From Pyrodictium delaneyi (GTDB lineage Archaea > Thermoproteota > Thermoprotei_A > Sulfolobales > Pyrodictiaceae): 13,709 bases of DNA. The notes below the pieces were generated by a model. The model had not been told where the DNA came from. It worked only from the letters and a program-made list of their open reading frames with translations, and did not search any database. The stretch is taken from NCBI GenBank assembly GCA_015661645.1, contig DQVR01000084.1, positions 1 through 13,709 of the forward strand, given 5' to 3'. Made by a program: the position numbers and the translations under genes. Positions 6,555 to 13,318 of this stretch are shown here, piece by piece (the first letter of the stretch is position 1; each line of letters starts with the position of its first letter).

Positions 6555-7385
6555 ATGGCGGGCAAAGTAGGCTCAATGGTGTTCCTGCTAGCGGAGAAGC
6601 CGCCAGTAGTCCCAGTATTCAACGCCGCAGGCGAGAAGATTGCCGAGGTAGAGCTACCCAAGGTCTATGGGCTACCAGTACGCGTTGACTTGATAAGGCG
6701 TGCATTCCTATCCGAGTTCACGGCGAGGCTACAGCCCAAGGGCCGCGACCCAATGGCTGGCAAGAGGACTACAGCTAGAAGCTTCGGCGTAGGCCTCGGC
6801 ATAGCGAGAGTACCACGGATCCCTGGCCTGGGTCGAGCAGCATTCATAAACTCGGCTGTCGGCGGCCACCTCGCCCACCCACCACGCGTGGAGAAGAAGA
6901 TACACGAGGAGATTAACAAGAAGGAGAAGAAGCTAGCAACAGCCTCCGCGCTCGCTGCAACAGCTAGGAAGGAGTTCGTAGAGAAACGTGGCCATAGGTT
7001 CACAGCAGAGACTCTTCCGGTGGTTATAGACGACGAGGTAGAGCACTCTATAACCAAGGTGCGCGAGGCGCGCGTACTCCTAGAGAAGCTGGGTGTTTGG
7101 GCAGACATAGAGCGTGCTAAGAAGAGGACAAGGATACGTGCTGGCAAGGGTAAGCGCCGCGGTAGGCGGTACATAACACCGAGGAGTGTACTGTTCATAC
7201 TGAGCAGCCACAACTCGCCTCTAGCAAGAGCGGTGGCCAGCCTACCAGGCGTGGACGTGGCAGGCCCATGGCACGTAAACGTGCTGCAGCTTGCCCCTGG
7301 CGGTGTACCCGGCAGGCTGACCGTTGTAAGTAAGTCTGCACTGGCTGATCTCTCTAAGAGGTTTGACGGGATACTACTAGCTTGA
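6555..7385 (+). CDS. rpl4: Large-subunit ribosomal protein uL4
   Basis: 276 residues from ATG 6555, with GGGGTG at 6542-6547 as ribosome site. The globular domain is interrupted by the long extended loop (about residues 60-105) carrying GRDPMAGKRTTARSFG and RVPRIPG, which lines the peptide exit tunnel in known structures. A second basic patch, RAGKGKRRGRRY (195-206), is the archaeal/eukaryotic-type rRNA contact. The end (HVNVLQLAPGGVPGRLTVVSKSA) matches the family. The length is normal for an archaeon. In bacteria L4 represses its own operon; nothing here shows that it does so in this organism. It lies between uL3 and uL23, in the conserved order. Confidence 0.97.
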   Translation: MAGKVGSMVFLLAEKPPVVPVFNAAGEKIAEVELPKVYGLPVRVDLIRRAFLSEFTARLQPKGRDPMAGKRTTARSFGVGLGIARVPRIPGLGRAAFINSAVGGHLAHPPRVEKKIHEEINKKEKKLATASALAATARKEFVEKRGHRFTAETLPVVIDDEVEHSITKVREARVLLEKLGVWADIERAKKRTRIRAGKGKRRGRRYITPRSVLFILSSHNSPLARAVASLPGVDVAGPWHVNVLQLAPGGVPGRLTVVSKSALADLSKRFDGILLA

Positions 7386-7414
7386 GAAGTCTGCAAGCTT
7401 AGAGGTGTATGGGC

Positions 7415-7675
7415 ATGAGCACCTGGAGTATAATAATACGCCCGGTTCAGAGCGAGAAAGCCCTAAGGCTGATAGAGGAGCAAAATACCCTAACATTCAT
7501 AGTAGATAGGAAGGCGACAAAGCATGATATAAGGAGGGCTGTTGAGCAGGCGTTTGGGGTCAAAGTGGAAAAGGTAAATACGCTAATAACGCCGCGTGGC
7601 GAGAAGAAGGCCTATGTTAAGCTGGCTAAGGAGTACAGTGCTAGCGACATAGCTGCTAGGCTAGGCATACTCTAG
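7415..7675 (+). CDS. rpl23: Large-subunit ribosomal protein uL23
   Basis: 86 residues. ATG at 7415 is preferred because GAGGTG (7402-7407) then lies seven bases upstream; the ATG at 7409 would leave only one base. Sequence runs STWSIIIRPVQSEKALRLIE, then KATKHDIRRAVEQAFGVKVEKVNTL and a short C-terminus ending in ARLGIL: the compact archaeal uL23 with alternating strands and helices. In known ribosomes it sits at the exit of the peptide tunnel and forms the docking site for signal recognition particle and chaperones. The gene is followed not by uL2 as usual but by a 477-base gap. Confidence 0.96.
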   Translation: MSTWSIIIRPVQSEKALRLIEEQNTLTFIVDRKATKHDIRRAVEQAFGVKVEKVNTLITPRGEKKAYVKLAKEYSASDIAARLGIL

Positions 7676-7841
7676 CCGGCCCCTGCCCAGGCCATACCGA
7701 AACGCGTCTTTTACTGCAATACCTAGTAAACGTAGCTCTTCTTGTTCTATACCTCCGCTGGCGGTAGGTTGTACTCCTGCTTGTCTCGTCCTAGTTATAG
7801 GGGAAGGGTTGATAGGGCGTGTTATAGTGTGTTTTAGACCT

Positions 7842-7900
7842 GGAGCAGGCCCGCGCGAGTGCCCCGCGTCCCCGGGGCCCTATGAGCGCGCGGAGGCTCC
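7842..7900 (+). repeat. Strong GC-rich interrupted hairpin
   Basis: Three stacked helices: GGAGC (7842-7846) with GCTCC (7896-7900); CCGCGCG (7851-7857) with CGCGCGG (7887-7893), seven perfect pairs; and GCCCC (7861-7865) with GGGGC (7874-7878). Internal loops separate them. In a hyperthermophile such a rod would fold stably. It may be a small RNA, a leader or processing site for the uL22 transcript, or an end-protecting structure after uL23. Strand is not determined by the pairing. Confidence 0.4.
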
Positions 7901-8082
7901 ACCCCTAGGCGTCACGGCCCATTACATTCACGCTCACAATCCTGGCCACATGGCCACGGCAGCTTCTGTAAGGCGCAGAAGAGGGGTCGCCTATTGGAAG
8001 CATTCTTCACTGCTGCTGCTCTGTGCAGGTCAGCCCGCTCATCCCCTGTGTTGCCTAGATTATAGCCAGCCGCACTCTATTC

Positions 8083-8092
8083 ACTTATTTAG
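8083..8092 (+). promoter_or_regulatory. TATA-like box before uL22
   Basis: ACTTATTTAG lies about 65 bases before the uL22 start, so initiation about 25 bases downstream would give a leader near 40 bases. The preceding 400-base gap without genes makes a separate promoter here plausible. Evidence is position and base composition. Confidence 0.4.
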
Positions 8093-8152
8093 GCGTGCAG
8101 AGGTATGAGCGGCTCCCGGGGGATGCTGTAGTAAGAGAGGTGGGGCCTCGGG

Positions 8153-8623
8153 TTGCCAACATGGCATTACTCGGTACGGGTTGACGAGGAGCGCTCAGCT
8201 AAGGCGATGGTGTGGGATGCGCCGATATCCTACAAGAAGGTAGTTGAGCTAGCCCGTGTCATACGTGGTATGAAGCTAGACGAGGCACGTAAGCTTCTAG
8301 AGCGTGTAGCGGCGGGCGAGGAGCCGATACCAGTCCGCAGATATGCGAGGAAGCAGGCTCATCACCGCGGGCTTGCCGCTAAGTACAAGTGGCCGATAGG
8401 ACGCTACCCGATCAAGGCGGCTCGTATCCTGCTCAAGCTGCTAGAAAACGTGGCCAATAATGCCGAAGTTAAGGGCCTCGATACCGAGAAGCTACGCATT
8501 GTACATATAGCTGTGCACAAGGGTCGCGTTCTCAAGAGGTGGATGCCGCGCGCTTTCGGCCGCTCAACTCCTAGGTTCAAGAAGTATAGCCATATCGAGA
8601 TAATAGTCGCGGAGGAAGAGTAA
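8153..8623 (+). CDS. rpl22: Large-subunit ribosomal protein uL22
   Basis: 156 residues with a TTG start at 8153 (PTWHYSVRVDEE), preceded by GAGAGGTGGGG (8135-8145), a strong ribosome site at fitting distance. The archaeal hallmarks are present: APISYKKVVELARVIRGMKLDEARKLLE-like helix, the RRYARKQAHHRG block, and the C-terminal hairpin with VHKGRVLKRWMPRAFGRSTP, which extends along the peptide exit tunnel in known ribosomes. It ends EIIVAEEE. The stop codon is two bases before the uS3 ATG, whose ribosome site (GGAGG, 8611-8615) lies inside uL22, so the two are coupled. Unusual only in following a long gap instead of uS19. Confidence 0.97.
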   Translation: MPTWHYSVRVDEERSAKAMVWDAPISYKKVVELARVIRGMKLDEARKLLERVAAGEEPIPVRRYARKQAHHRGLAAKYKWPIGRYPIKAARILLKLLENVANNAEVKGLDTEKLRIVHIAVHKGRVLKRWMPRAFGRSTPRFKKYSHIEIIVAEEE

Positions 8624-8625
8624 CC

Positions 8626-9336
8626 ATGGTGCTCATAAAGAGGCACTTCATTAAGAAGGCGATAGCGCAGACTAAGATAGACGAGTACCTAGCAAAGCGG
8701 TTCTACCGTGCGGGCTACGCTGGTGTACAGATAATCCAATTTCCGCTTGGCACGAAGGTCTTTATAGATGCTGAGCGCCCGGCGATGATTATCGGCCGGA
8801 GAGGCGAAACCATACGCCAGCTAGCTGCCATTTTCGAGCAGCAGTTCGGTCTACAGAACCCACAGATAACGGTGCGTCGTGTAGAGAACCCTGACCTAAA
8901 TGCCCGCGTCGTGGCGTCCAGGATAGCTGTATTCCTTGAGAGAGGCGCCTACTACCGCCGTGTAGCTAACGTTATGGCCCGCCGCATAATGAATGCGGGG
9001 GCTATAGGTGCGCAGATAATCATTAGCGGTAAGCTGCGTACAGAGAGGGCTCGCTACGAGAAGGTGCGCGTAGGCAAGGTCTACTCTACCGGTAACCAGG
9101 TAGAGTACATGGTTGACAGGGCTGTGATGCACATAACACTCAAACCTGGCGTCTTCGGCATAGAGGTGACAATAGTTAAGCCTGCTAAGCCCAGCGACTA
9201 CGTCCGCGTCAAGCAGCCCGAGGAAGCAAAGGAGTTCATTGAAGAAGTACGCGAGGAGCTAGAGAGGCAGCGCGCAGCTGAGGCAGAGAAGCTAAAGGAA
9301 GCTAGCCCCGGAGAAGCCGAGGAACAGGGAGCATAA
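8626..9336 (+). CDS. rps3: Small-subunit ribosomal protein uS3
   Basis: 236 residues from ATG 8626. The N-terminal KH type-2 domain (about 17-86) has the nucleic-acid binding loop IIGRRGETIRQL (G57-R58-R59-G60). The C-terminal uS3 domain carries NAGAIGAQIIISGKL (S134-G135-K136) and the KPGVFGIEVTIVKP strand pair. An acidic, helical tail (about 199-236, rich in Glu/Ala) follows the folded part, as in many archaeal uS3 proteins. In known ribosomes uS3 lies at the mRNA entry channel and takes part in mRNA unwinding. It follows uL22 with a two-base gap and precedes uL29 by 47 bases. Confidence 0.97.
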   Translation: MVLIKRHFIKKAIAQTKIDEYLAKRFYRAGYAGVQIIQFPLGTKVFIDAERPAMIIGRRGETIRQLAAIFEQQFGLQNPQITVRRVENPDLNARVVASRIAVFLERGAYYRRVANVMARRIMNAGAIGAQIIISGKLRTERARYEKVRVGKVYSTGNQVEYMVDRAVMHITLKPGVFGIEVTIVKPAKPSDYVRVKQPEEAKEFIEEVREELERQRAAEAEKLKEASPGEAEEQGA

Positions 9337-9383
9337 CTCCAGTACAATTCCCAGACTATAGTAAGGTGTAGGGGTGGAGCATT

Positions 9384-9614
9384 ATGGCTAAGTATATGAT
9401 AAAGACAGAGGACATACGCAAAATGAACCCCGAGGAGAGGCTCAAGAAGCTTGAAGAACTCCGGGAGGAACTAGTAAAGCTGCGTCTAAAGGCAGCAGTA
9501 GGCACCCTGGAGAATCCGGGCGCCATACGCGCCATAAGGAAGACCATAGCTAGGATACTAACTGTTATGCGTGAAGAGGAGCTAAAGCAGCGCAAGACGG
9601 GCAACAGGGCTTGA
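9384..9614 (+). CDS. rpl29: Large-subunit ribosomal protein uL29
   Basis: 76 residues from ATG 9384 with GGGGTGG (9371-9377) upstream. The protein is almost entirely helical: a first helix with the conserved MNPEERLKKLEELREELVKL pattern, a turn at GTLENPGAIR, and a second helix IRKTIARILTVMREEE. It therefore forms the usual antiparallel helical hairpin that binds 23S rRNA near the tunnel exit beside uL23. Its TGA stop overlaps the TTG start of the RNase P subunit gene (9611-9614). This fits tight translational coupling. Confidence 0.96.
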   Translation: MAKYMIKTEDIRKMNPEERLKKLEELREELVKLRLKAAVGTLENPGAIRAIRKTIARILTVMREEELKQRKTGNRA

Positions 9615-9970
9615 AGCATACAGAGTGGAATATAGTTTTCCACACACTTGTAGGTCTTCGAGTACGTGTACTCCTCCACCCAGATCCTACGCTCCGTGGC
9701 CTCGAGGGTATTGTTCTGTTCGAGACACGCCGGGGACTCCTTGTCCGGAGAGGCCTTGATAGTGCAGTTTGGGTCTCTAAAGCAAACGCTATATTTTTAG
9801 TCCAGCTGCCTGACGGCACGTGGGTTGTTGTACGAGGAGAAGAAATACCGGGAGTGCAGCCTGAGCGTCTTAGGCGGCTAGAGAGGTACAAGGGGGTCGG
9901 ATGGCTTGTCCGTGCGGGTAAGAAACGTAGGTATACCTGGTGTCAACCCACCCGAGAAGACATGCAATGA
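9611..9970 (+). CDS. rnp1: Ribonuclease P protein component 1 (Rnp1/Pop4/p29 family)
   Basis: 119 residues with a TTG start (9611) overlapping the uL29 stop. The Sm-like beta-barrel core is clear: HTLVGLRVRVLLHPDPTLRG, LEGIVLFETRRGLLVR, then IFLVQLPDGTWVVVRGEEIPG and a helix PERLRRLER. This is the archaeal homologue of eukaryotic Pop4/Rpp29, part of the holoenzyme that trims tRNA 5' ends. No separate ribosome site is seen, so initiation probably depends on uL29 translation. The last 22 codons or so extend past the usual core and overlap the uS17 frame by 65 bases, which is unusually long. The position between uL29 and uS17 is the conserved archaeal place, but eIF1, which often lies here, is missing. 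Confidence 0.9.
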   Translation: MKHTEWNIVFHTLVGLRVRVLLHPDPTLRGLEGIVLFETRRGLLVRRGLDSAVWVSKANAIFLVQLPDGTWVVVRGEEIPGVQPERLRRLERYKGVGWLVRAGKKRRYTWCQPTREDMQ

Positions 9971-10256
9971 CCCGAAGTGTCCATGGCATGGTAGTGTGAG
10001 GGTTCGTGGCCTCGTGCTAACTGGAACCGTTATAAAGGCTAAGATGAAGAACACGGTGGTAGTCGAGCGCGAGTATGTGTACTACGATAGGAAGTACAAG
10101 AGGTATGAGAAGAGAAGAAGTAGGATACACGCACACAATCCGCCATGTATAAACGCGCAGCCCGGAGACGTTGTAGTGATAGGTGAGACCAGGCCGCTGG
10201 CGAAGACAGTACATTTCGTAGTACTAGGAATAGTGGGCAAGAAGCCAATGAGCTAA
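9906..10256 (+). CDS. rps17: Small-subunit ribosomal protein uS17
   Basis: 116 residues from TTG 9906, beginning SVRVRNVGIPGVNPPEKTC. A GTG at 9912 is a possible alternative. AGGGGGTCGG (9891-9900), inside rnp1, is the likely ribosome site. The N-terminal archaeal block has C20 and C25 in CNDPKCPWHG. The OB-fold then shows GLVLTGTVIKAKMKNTVVVERE, the YERKKY-type basic stretch (RKYKRYEKRRSRIHAHNPPC), and the end GDVVVIGETRPLAKTVHFVV. uS17 is a primary binder of 16S rRNA in known ribosomes. It overlaps rnp1 by 65 bases in another frame. An 82-base gap with a TATA-like box separates it from uL14. Confidence 0.96.
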   Translation: MSVRVRNVGIPGVNPPEKTCNDPKCPWHGSVRVRGLVLTGTVIKAKMKNTVVVEREYVYYDRKYKRYEKRRSRIHAHNPPCINAQPGDVVVIGETRPLAKTVHFVVLGIVGKKPMS

Positions 10257-10287
10257 TAAGATGTATCAAGGAAGCCTCTTGCTACCG

Positions 10288-10296
10288 CTTAAATAA
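10288..10296 (+). promoter_or_regulatory. TATA-like box before uL14
   Basis: CTTAAATAA stands out in a GC-rich gap. Initiation about 25 bases later would fall near 10318, giving a leader of about 20 bases before the uL14 ATG and keeping the GGGGTG ribosome site (10323-10328). This supports an internal promoter dividing the S10-like part from the spc-like part of the cluster. Confidence 0.45.
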
Positions 10297-10338
10297 CTCT
10301 AAGCGTGTTTCTCCGAGCGTCCGGGGTGTAGAGTTGCT

Positions 10339-10755
10339 ATGCCGAAGGGCGGAGCTGGTGCAGGCCCCAGGAGGCATATACCTGCTGGCCTACAAGTAGG
10401 CAGTTACGTGCGTGTAGCCGATAACAGCGGCGCTAAGGAGGCTATGATAATAGGTGTTATAGGGTACCACGGCCGCTTGCGCAGAATACCGCCGGCGACT
10501 GTGGGCGATATGGTTGTAGTGACAGTGAAGAAGGGTACGCCGGAGATGAGAAAGCAGGTGACACGCGCTATAGTGATTAGGCAGAGGAGGCCATACCGTA
10601 GGCCTGACGGCACCTGGATAGCTTTCGAGGATAACGCAGTAGTGATAGTAAGCCAGGATGGAGCGCCCAAGGGCAGCGAGATACGTGGTCCAGTTGCACG
10701 TGAGGCTGCCGAGCGCTGGCCAAGAGTAGCTAACATAGCTAGTATAATAATATAG
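10339..10755 (+). CDS. rpl14: Large-subunit ribosomal protein uL14
   Basis: 138 residues from ATG 10339 with GGGGTG at 10323-10328. Motifs typical of uL14: SYVRVADNSGAKEAMIIGV (22-40), the PATVGDMVVVTVKKG loop, VTRAIVIRQRRPYRRPDG and the end GSEIRGPVAREAAERWPRVANIAS. The beta-barrel with a short C-terminal helix binds 23S rRNA and helps form the intersubunit bridge. The N-terminal Gly/Ala/Pro-rich stretch (about 1-15) is the usual archaeal extension. It heads the spc-like part of the cluster, 74 bases before uL24. Confidence 0.97.
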   Translation: MPKGGAGAGPRRHIPAGLQVGSYVRVADNSGAKEAMIIGVIGYHGRLRRIPPATVGDMVVVTVKKGTPEMRKQVTRAIVIRQRRPYRRPDGTWIAFEDNAVVIVSQDGAPKGSEIRGPVAREAAERWPRVANIASIII

Positions 10756-10829
10756 CCTTAGACTGTTTATCATCCTTAACAGGTTGAGTTCATCTGTAAT
10801 GGACTCGTGGACGGGATGGGTGCAGTAGG

Positions 10830-11267
10830 ATGCGCTGGGTTAAATCGAGCCAGCCCCGGAAACAGAGAAAGGCGCTCTTCAACGCGCCGCTGCACAAGAG
10901 GCAGAAGCTCATGGCGGCGCCCCTTAGCCCAGAACTCCGCAAACAGTACGGGATACGGAGCCTACCGGTACGTGTGGGCGACGAAGTCGTTGTAATGAGG
11001 GGCGACTTTAAGGGTCACAAGGGCAAAGTGGTGCGCGTTGATCTGCGCCGCATGCGGATATTCATAGAGGGTGTTACGATAAACAATGCTCGTGGTGAGC
11101 CACGCTACTATCCGATACACCCCTCTAAGGTAATGATAGTGTCCCTTAACCTAGAGGACAAACGGCGTCGCGAGATAATAGAGCGTAAGCGCAAGCAGCG
11201 CGAGATACTCGCTCTCTTCCGTGGAGGAGAGGGGTCTATAGGGGGCCAGAAGCTTGAGGCCCAGTAA
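10830..11267 (+). CDS. rpl24: Large-subunit ribosomal protein uL24
   Basis: 145 residues from ATG 10830 with GGGTG at 10818-10822. The archaeal N-terminus (SSQPRKQRKALFNAPLHKRQ) precedes the KOW RNA-binding domain (about 46-82: LPVRVGDEVVVMRGDFKGHKGKV), then the HPSKVMIVSLNLEDKRR segment. The last 35 residues form a charged helical tail (RRREIIERKRKQREIL) with a glycine-rich end, within archaeal variation. uL24 is an early assembly protein on 23S rRNA near the tunnel exit. It lies between uL14 and eS4, the conserved archaeal order. A weak A+T-rich block near 10763-10772 could be another promoter. Confidence 0.96.
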   Translation: MRWVKSSQPRKQRKALFNAPLHKRQKLMAAPLSPELRKQYGIRSLPVRVGDEVVVMRGDFKGHKGKVVRVDLRRMRIFIEGVTINNARGEPRYYPIHPSKVMIVSLNLEDKRRREIIERKRKQREILALFRGGEGSIGGQKLEAQ

Positions 11268-11298
11268 CAGATGGGAACCACGCTAGGGGTGGCATGGT

Positions 11299-12069
11299 AT
11301 GGCTAGGATGGGTGGACGTAGGCACCTAAGAACACTAGCTGCTCCAAAGTTTTGGCCAGTGCGTCAGCGTGCGGGAGTATTCACCGTAAAGCCGTCGCCT
11401 GGCCCGCATCCTATCGAGAGGTCTATACCGCTGCTGATACTCGTGAGAGATGTACTAGGCTATGCCAAGACTGGCCGGGAGGCACGTAAGCTAATAGCTG
11501 AGGGCCACTTTAAGATAGACGGTAGGGTTAGGAGGAACTACAAGTACCCGGTAGGCTTCATGGATGTAGTGGAAATAGTTGACACTGGCGAGGCCTATAG
11601 GGTGCTCCCGTACCCGGTGCGCTTCTTCATGCTGCATCCAATACCTAAGGATGAGGCGGGATTCAAGCTAGGACGTGTAGAAGACAAATCCACTGTTAAG
11701 GGAGGCCATGTACAGCTACACCTACACGACGGCCGTAATGTGCTCATACGCGTCTCTGACCCAGCGAATCCCGTCGAGGCCAAGGACTATCGTACCCTCG
11801 GCACGGTGAAGATCACGGTGCCGCAGCAGGAGCTGTTAGGCTATGCGCCTCTCGAGGTAGGTAGCCTCGCCATAGTATTTGGCGGCCGCAACGTCGGCCG
11901 TGTGGGTAGAATAGTGTCTATACAGCGTGGCGTTGGCCGCAAGGGAAGCATAGTCACGTTGGAGGACGTGCGTGGGGAGAAGCTCCAGACTAGCCTCGAC
12001 TATGTCTTTGTAATAGCGCCGCCCGAGGAGGAGCCCTGGATAAGCCTCCCGGAGGGTGCGTGGAAATGA
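11299..12069 (+). CDS. rps4e: Small-subunit ribosomal protein eS4
   Basis: 256 residues from ATG 11299 after GGGGTGG (11286-11292). This archaeal/eukaryotic protein has no bacterial counterpart, so it marks the domain of the organism. An N-terminal block (MGGRRHLRTLAAPKFWPV) leads into an S4 RNA-binding domain (about 43-107: RDVLGYAKTGREARKLIAEG, VDG-type FKIDGRVRRN), a central domain ending near 175, and a KOW segment (about 187-222: AIVFGGRNVGRVGRI). The stop TGA overlaps the downstream uL5 ATG (ATGA at 12066-12069), so translation is coupled. Length is normal. Confidence 0.97.
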   Translation: MARMGGRRHLRTLAAPKFWPVRQRAGVFTVKPSPGPHPIERSIPLLILVRDVLGYAKTGREARKLIAEGHFKIDGRVRRNYKYPVGFMDVVEIVDTGEAYRVLPYPVRFFMLHPIPKDEAGFKLGRVEDKSTVKGGHVQLHLHDGRNVLIRVSDPANPVEAKDYRTLGTVKITVPQQELLGYAPLEVGSLAIVFGGRNVGRVGRIVSIQRGVGRKGSIVTLEDVRGEKLQTSLDYVFVIAPPEEEPWISLPEGAWK

Positions 12070-12674
12070 GCTACTTTAGCTACACACCGGTAGCTCAGCA
12101 GCCGGTATCCCCACTGCCGCTATCGCAAGAAGAAATAGAGGCTATCAAGAAGCGTTGGGAGCAGAACCCAATGCTAAAGCCGCGCCTAGTCAAGGTTACT
12201 GTCAACATAGGTGTAGGCGAGTCGGGTGAGAGGCTTCAGAAAGCTATACGTGTTCTCGAGATGCTAACTGGCCAGAAACCTTCGGTCCGCAAGGCCAAGA
12301 AGACTATACGCGACTTCGGCATCAGGAAGGGCGAGCCTATAGCAGCGGTAGTGACCCTGCGTCGCGAAAAAGCGATAGAGTTCCTGCGTAAAGCGTTCCA
12401 GGCTGTCGGGAACAAGCTAAAGGCTAGCCAGTTTGACGAGTTCGGCAACGTAGCTTTTGGCATTAAGGAGCACATAACGATACCCGGTGTACGCTACGAT
12501 CCGGAGATAGGCGTATTCGGTATGGACGTCGTAGTAACCATAGAAAGGCCAGGCTATAGGGTTGCTAGGAGAAGGCGCGCCCGCAGCAGAATACCAAGGC
12601 GGCATCGTGTGACCAAGGAAGAGTCCATGGTGCTTCTACACGAGATGTTCGGAGTAGTTATAGAGCCTAAGTAG
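12066..12674 (+). CDS. rpl5: Large-subunit ribosomal protein uL5
   Basis: 202 residues from ATG 12066. An in-frame GTG at 12060 exists, but GGAGGGTG (12050-12057) lies at proper distance only from the ATG, and ATGA overlaps the eS4 stop. After a Pro/Gln-rich N-terminus (about 1-20) come the family blocks: RLVKVTVNIGVGESGERLQKA, LTGQKPSVRKAKKTIRDFGIRKGEP, FGIKEHITIPG and GMDVVVTIERPGYRVARRRRAR. In known ribosomes uL5 contacts 5S rRNA and the P-site tRNA elbow. The long N-terminal extension is more like crenarchaeal than short euryarchaeal forms (inference). Confidence 0.96.
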   Translation: MSYFSYTPVAQQPVSPLPLSQEEIEAIKKRWEQNPMLKPRLVKVTVNIGVGESGERLQKAIRVLEMLTGQKPSVRKAKKTIRDFGIRKGEPIAAVVTLRREKAIEFLRKAFQAVGNKLKASQFDEFGNVAFGIKEHITIPGVRYDPEIGVFGMDVVVTIERPGYRVARRRRARSRIPRRHRVTKEESMVLLHEMFGVVIEPK

Positions 12675-12705
12675 TGTGTAGATCCAGATCCGGGGGTGCG
12701 CGGTT

Positions 12706-12870
12706 ATGGGGAAGTATAGGCCGCCTAGAGTGGTAAAGTACGGTAAGGGCGCCTATAGGTGTCAGCGTTGTGGCAGCCACGACGCAGTGATAAAGAAGTA
12801 TGGACTGATGCTCTGCCGCCAGTGTTTCCGTGAGCTAGCAGTTAGTCTAGGCTTCCGCAAATACATGTAA
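12706..12870 (+). CDS. rps14: Small-subunit ribosomal protein uS14, zinc-binding type
   Basis: A 54-residue gene short enough to be missed. ATG 12706 follows GGGGGTG (12692-12698). The sequence has a clear four-cysteine zinc knuckle: C19-x2-C22 (YRCQRCGS) and C37-x2-C40 (LCRQCFRE), with the family end LAVSLGFRKYM. The length and motif match archaeal uS14 of the small zinc type. It binds 16S rRNA in the head of the small subunit. It sits between uL5 and uS8, the conserved spc order, with a gap of 25 bases between its stop and the uS8 ATG. Confidence 0.97.
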   Translation: MGKYRPPRVVKYGKGAYRCQRCGSHDAVIKKYGLMLCRQCFRELAVSLGFRKYM

Positions 12871-12895
12871 CGTGGACAAGCGGGGTGGTGTACGC

Positions 12896-13297
12896 ATGGT
12901 CATGCTCGATACTCTCGCAAACGCCATGGCGGCTATAGTTAATGCTGAGATGCGTGCTAAGCCTGAGGTAGTCATAATGCCGGCATCGAGGCTGATAGCG
13001 AATGTACTTCGTGTGATGCAGCGTGAGGGCTACATAGGCGAATTCGAGTACATAGATGATGGTCGCTGGGGTAAGATACGCGTAAGGCTCCTAGGCCGCA
13101 TAAACAAGGCTGGCGTGATAAAGCCGAGGTACTCTGTCAAGTACAAGGACTTGATAAGGATGCCGGACTGGCTCCGTAAGTACCTACCTAGCAGGGACAT
13201 TGGTGTACTGATACTATCGACGAGCCAGGGAGTAATGTCGCACCGCGAGGCACTCGAGCACAAGATCGGTGGTGTACTGCTAGCCTACGTCTACTAG
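12896..13297 (+). CDS. rps8: Small-subunit ribosomal protein uS8
   Basis: 133 residues from ATG 12896. A GTG frame start at 12872 is also open, but GGGGTGGTG (12882-12890) and the archaeal N-terminus MVMLDTLANAMAAI point to the ATG. The family blocks are visible: NAEMRAKPEVVIMPASRLI, the REGYIGEFEYIDDGRWGKIRVRLLGRINK strand region, and the C-terminal RDIGVLILSTSQGVMSHREALEHKIGGVLLAYVY, whose STSQGVMSH segment contacts 16S rRNA helix 21 in known structures. uS8 is a primary binder; in bacteria it represses the spc operon, which cannot be judged here. Confidence 0.97.
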   Translation: MVMLDTLANAMAAIVNAEMRAKPEVVIMPASRLIANVLRVMQREGYIGEFEYIDDGRWGKIRVRLLGRINKAGVIKPRYSVKYKDLIRMPDWLRKYLPSRDIGVLILSTSQGVMSHREALEHKIGGVLLAYVY

Positions 13298-13310
13298 CTA
13301 GGCGACACCT

Positions 13311-13318
13311 AATTTTAA
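13311..13318 (+). promoter_or_regulatory. A+T-rich element before uL6
   Basis: AATTTTAA lies in the 146-base gap after uS8. It may be a TATA box for uL6 (leader of about 100 bases) or the T-rich end signal of the upstream transcript. The same gap holds a small hairpin, GGGTT (13346-13350) with AACCC (13357-13361), in the putative leader. No gene is seen in the gap. Confidence 0.35.

Larger units (their letters stand above)
7676..8152 (+). other. 477-base gap where uL2 and uS19 are expected
   Basis: No recognisable gene lies between uL23 and uL22. The only sizeable frame (7809-8108, TTG start, 99 codons) has no ribosome site and resembles neither uL2 nor uS19: no GVAMNxVDHPHGGG-type uL2 block and no uS19 GHxxGEF/HGRAG-like end. 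The space holds a T-rich stretch soon after uL23 (GTCTTTTAC near 7706), a strong GC hairpin at 7842-7900, and a TATA-like box at 8083-8092 before uL22. It may be the scar of gene relocation, or hold an unknown RNA or leader. Confidence 0.6.

Noticed and set aside
6665..7396. 243-codon minus-strand frame opposite uL4
   Set aside because: Shadow of uL4; Ser/Thr/Arg-rich composition typical of antisense to a GC-rich gene, with no domain.
7661..7880. Open minus-strand frame across the uL23 end and the gap with protein-like stretches such as EQEELRLLGIAVKDAFRYG
   Set aside because: No ATG, GTG or TTG start found in the frame, and part of it lies opposite the real uL23 coding end. Could be a chance opening or a decayed gene.
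7809..8108. 99-codon open frame in the uL23-uL22 gap, TTG start
   Set aside because: No ribosome site before the TTG, no recognisable domain, odd composition rich in His, Cys and Pro, and it overlaps a strong GC hairpin. Kept only as part of the gap description.
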